Assembly: GCF_020497125.1 (NCBI RefSeq)
Contig: NC_059079.1
Location: 46,325,114 to 46,389,113, forward strand
Reading direction: 5' to 3'
DNA length: 64,000 nucleotides
DNA from: Mauremys mutica
Taxonomy: Eukaryota; Chordata; Testudines; Geoemydidae
A model generated the notes under the pieces. The model was not told the DNA's origin. It did not search any database and saw nothing but the letters and a program-made list of their open reading frames with translations. Of this stretch, positions 62,617-64,000 are shown piece after piece. The number at the start of each line of letters is the position of its first letter. Position 1 is the first letter of the stretch. A program made the translations under genes and the position numbers.

Positions 62617-64000
62617 CTACCGGCCCAGGCTCTTTCGTAGCTGGACCCGCAGGGAGTCTCGTTCTCTCCGCAGGCCCTCGATTTCCCGGAGAAGCCTGTC
62701 TACTTCCTTCAGGTCCTGGGACCGGACGGTAGACCTCCCCAGTTCTCTGCGGGCCTCCCCCCGCGTTCGGGTCCCCATGTCGGCCTCCCCGGCCGTTGTC
62801 TGCGTCCCCCGCTCAATGCGAGGCCCTCCCGGCACGTCCCCCCTTAAAACCCCCACCCTTGGGGATAGGGAGGTTTCTTATTCTGGCTCAGGCGCCCATG
62901 TGCCTCCAGTGCCACTCTCTTCTTTTCGGAGTCCTCCAGCCGCTTCCTCAAGCGGACCTCCTGATCCACGACGGCCGCATAGTCTTTAGCAAGGGCCTCC
63001 CCACTTGCTTTGGACTCGCGGAGAGCCTGCTCTGCTGCCTCAAGCCGTGCCCGTAGACTCGAGACCCCCAGGCCCTCTTCCCTCAGGGTCTGGGTTCCAG
63101 TGGTGGTCGGTCCCAGCACCACCTGTGTCCCCTTTGTCGCTCGGACACGTTGTTCCTGGGCCCCAGCCTCTTGCTGAGCCCACTCCGTCTGGGTCTCTCC
63201 GTCTAAGACAGGCGGGGTGATGGTTTGGGTCCCAGCCACCTGCTGGGTCCGCAGAGAATCTTTTTCTGCTTGCAGGCTCCCCAGCGCTTGGAGCAGACTG
63301 CGTGTTTCCTCCTCTATTGTCTGGGTCCCCACCGTAGACCTCCCTAGTCCTATGTGGGTTCCCACATCGGTTTGGGTTCCCACCTCAGCCCTCTTGGCCC
63401 TTGTGTGGGTTCCCTGTTTAAGGTGGGGCCTCTCTGCCCCAGCCCCCTTCTCTTTAGGGGCCTCAGCCTTCACCACCCCTTTCCTGGGGCTGGTCTCGGA
63501 CTGAGCCTTAGTTTCAGGCACTTCCCCTTTCTGCCTTAGGGGGCAGTGCCTCTTTATGTGGCCCTTGGTGTGGCAGTGAAAGCACCGCCGGCGCCTTCCC
63601 CTTGCCACGGCCCTAGTTCTGGTTGTTTGGGCCCTAGCCCTTTCTTCTGGGCTGGCCCGGGCCTTGGAGGACCTATGAGGGCACTCCCTCTTTAGGTGTC
63701 CCTGCTCCCCACAGGTCCAACAAGTTTGGAGCCCCCCTGTTAAGTTCACAGGGGGCACTCGAGACGTGTCTGGGTGAGGCCTCTCTGCCCCAACCCAGTA
63801 GGGGCACACTCTTCTTAAATGTCCCCTTCGCCCACAGGCGAAATAGTCTTTAGGCCCTGGCACTGGCTTCCAGCCCAAAGTGCCTGGCCCCCACTGAGGT
63901 CCGTGAGCCTGCCCCCGCAGCAGCGGAAGCAATCGTGCTTGCTGCTCGGCGAGCCGGGCCACACAGGCTCTCCAATAATAGTCCATCTTTTCCTCAGTCT
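62617..64000 (-). pseudogene. Gag-like zinc-knuckle/coiled-coil protein of an LTR element, frame broken near its end
   Basis: Main frame 62844-63986 encodes 380 residues from MDYYWRACVARLAEQQ; the frame stays open upstream to the window edge, so the start is uncertain. Three CCHC-type knuckles: residues 48-61 (first Cys replaced by Tyr, YFACGRRGH), 89-102 (CWTCGEQGHLKREC) and 135-148 (CFHCHTKGHIKRHC). Residues 160-200 are Lys/Glu-rich. Residues 203-300 carry five TQT motifs (204, 221, 253, 265, 298) and one TQV (287). Residues 225-250 and 300-362 look like coiled coil. At a G-run (about 62850) the frame ends; the neighbouring frame continues similar sequence (RGTQTTAGEAD, LLREIEGLRRERDSLRVQL) to 62617, so a one-base indel probably split the gene. 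CCHC knuckles in Gag proteins bind RNA. No protease, reverse transcriptase or integrase lies between it and the 3' LTR. Confidence 0.75.

Noticed and set aside
62443..63539. Several + strand ORFs opposite the gag-like gene
   Set aside because: Antisense shadows of a GC-rich coding region on -.

Overview
The window is vertebrate, almost certainly turtle, nuclear DNA. It carries the last exons of one spliced gene on the + strand. Around them lies a repeat landscape typical of chelonians: CR1 LINEs, a tRNA-derived SINE with a CR1-like tail, hAT elements with 8-bp target duplications, PIF/Harbinger elements with 3-bp duplications, and several LTR families I recognise from turtle genomes. The species call rests on recognition of repeat families, not on a search.

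Gene. Positions 5435-46905 (+) hold the 3' part of KCNT2 (Slick/Slo2.1, a sodium-activated potassium channel). Seven exons (5435-5546, 16383-16484, 19905-19988, 22801-22929, 32232-32532, 44188-44272, 46794-46905) join in frame with consensus splice sites. They encode about the last 307 residues: the distal RCK2 region, the C-terminal tail and a terminal ETQL PDZ-type motif. The 3' UTR runs from 46906 to somewhere between about 48.4 and 48.87 kb, where several AATAAA signals occur, and it contains a (CA)34 tract. Two features of this gene stand out. First, a 21-nt phase-0 candidate microexon at 30741-30761 (SRETASQ) sits exactly where the paralogue KCNT1 has seven extra residues. Second, the first glycine of the Walker-A-like motif proposed for ATP inhibition of Slick is replaced by valine.

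Introns. They contain a CR1 tail (1.4 kb), hAT elements (6.0 and 18.2 kb), two adjacent Harbinger MITEs (9.9-10.5 kb), a SINE (11.6 kb), CR1 fragments (19.5 and 31.4 kb), LTRs (21.6, 24.2, 27.2 and 34.6 kb, all antisense to the gene), a Tc1/mariner-like MITE (39.7 kb) and old L2/MIR-like and foldback repeats.

Downstream (49-64 kb). No host gene was found. This part holds an inverted-duplicated hAT fragment (50.0-51.5 kb), a CR1 LINE fragment with the end of its reverse transcriptase (53.3-54.0 kb), and two related LTRs nested end to end with a hAT MITE inside one (55.0-56.8 kb). Next comes a complete 4.35-kb PIF/Harbinger transposon (56868-61219) with its convergent Myb/SANT-like and DDE-nuclease genes, both damaged. 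Last, at the right edge on the - strand, is the 3' part of an LTR element whose gag-like zinc-knuckle protein carries an array of TQT motifs and ends close to the polypurine tract and 3' LTR.

I found no bacterial operons, CRISPR arrays, rRNA or functional tRNA genes.
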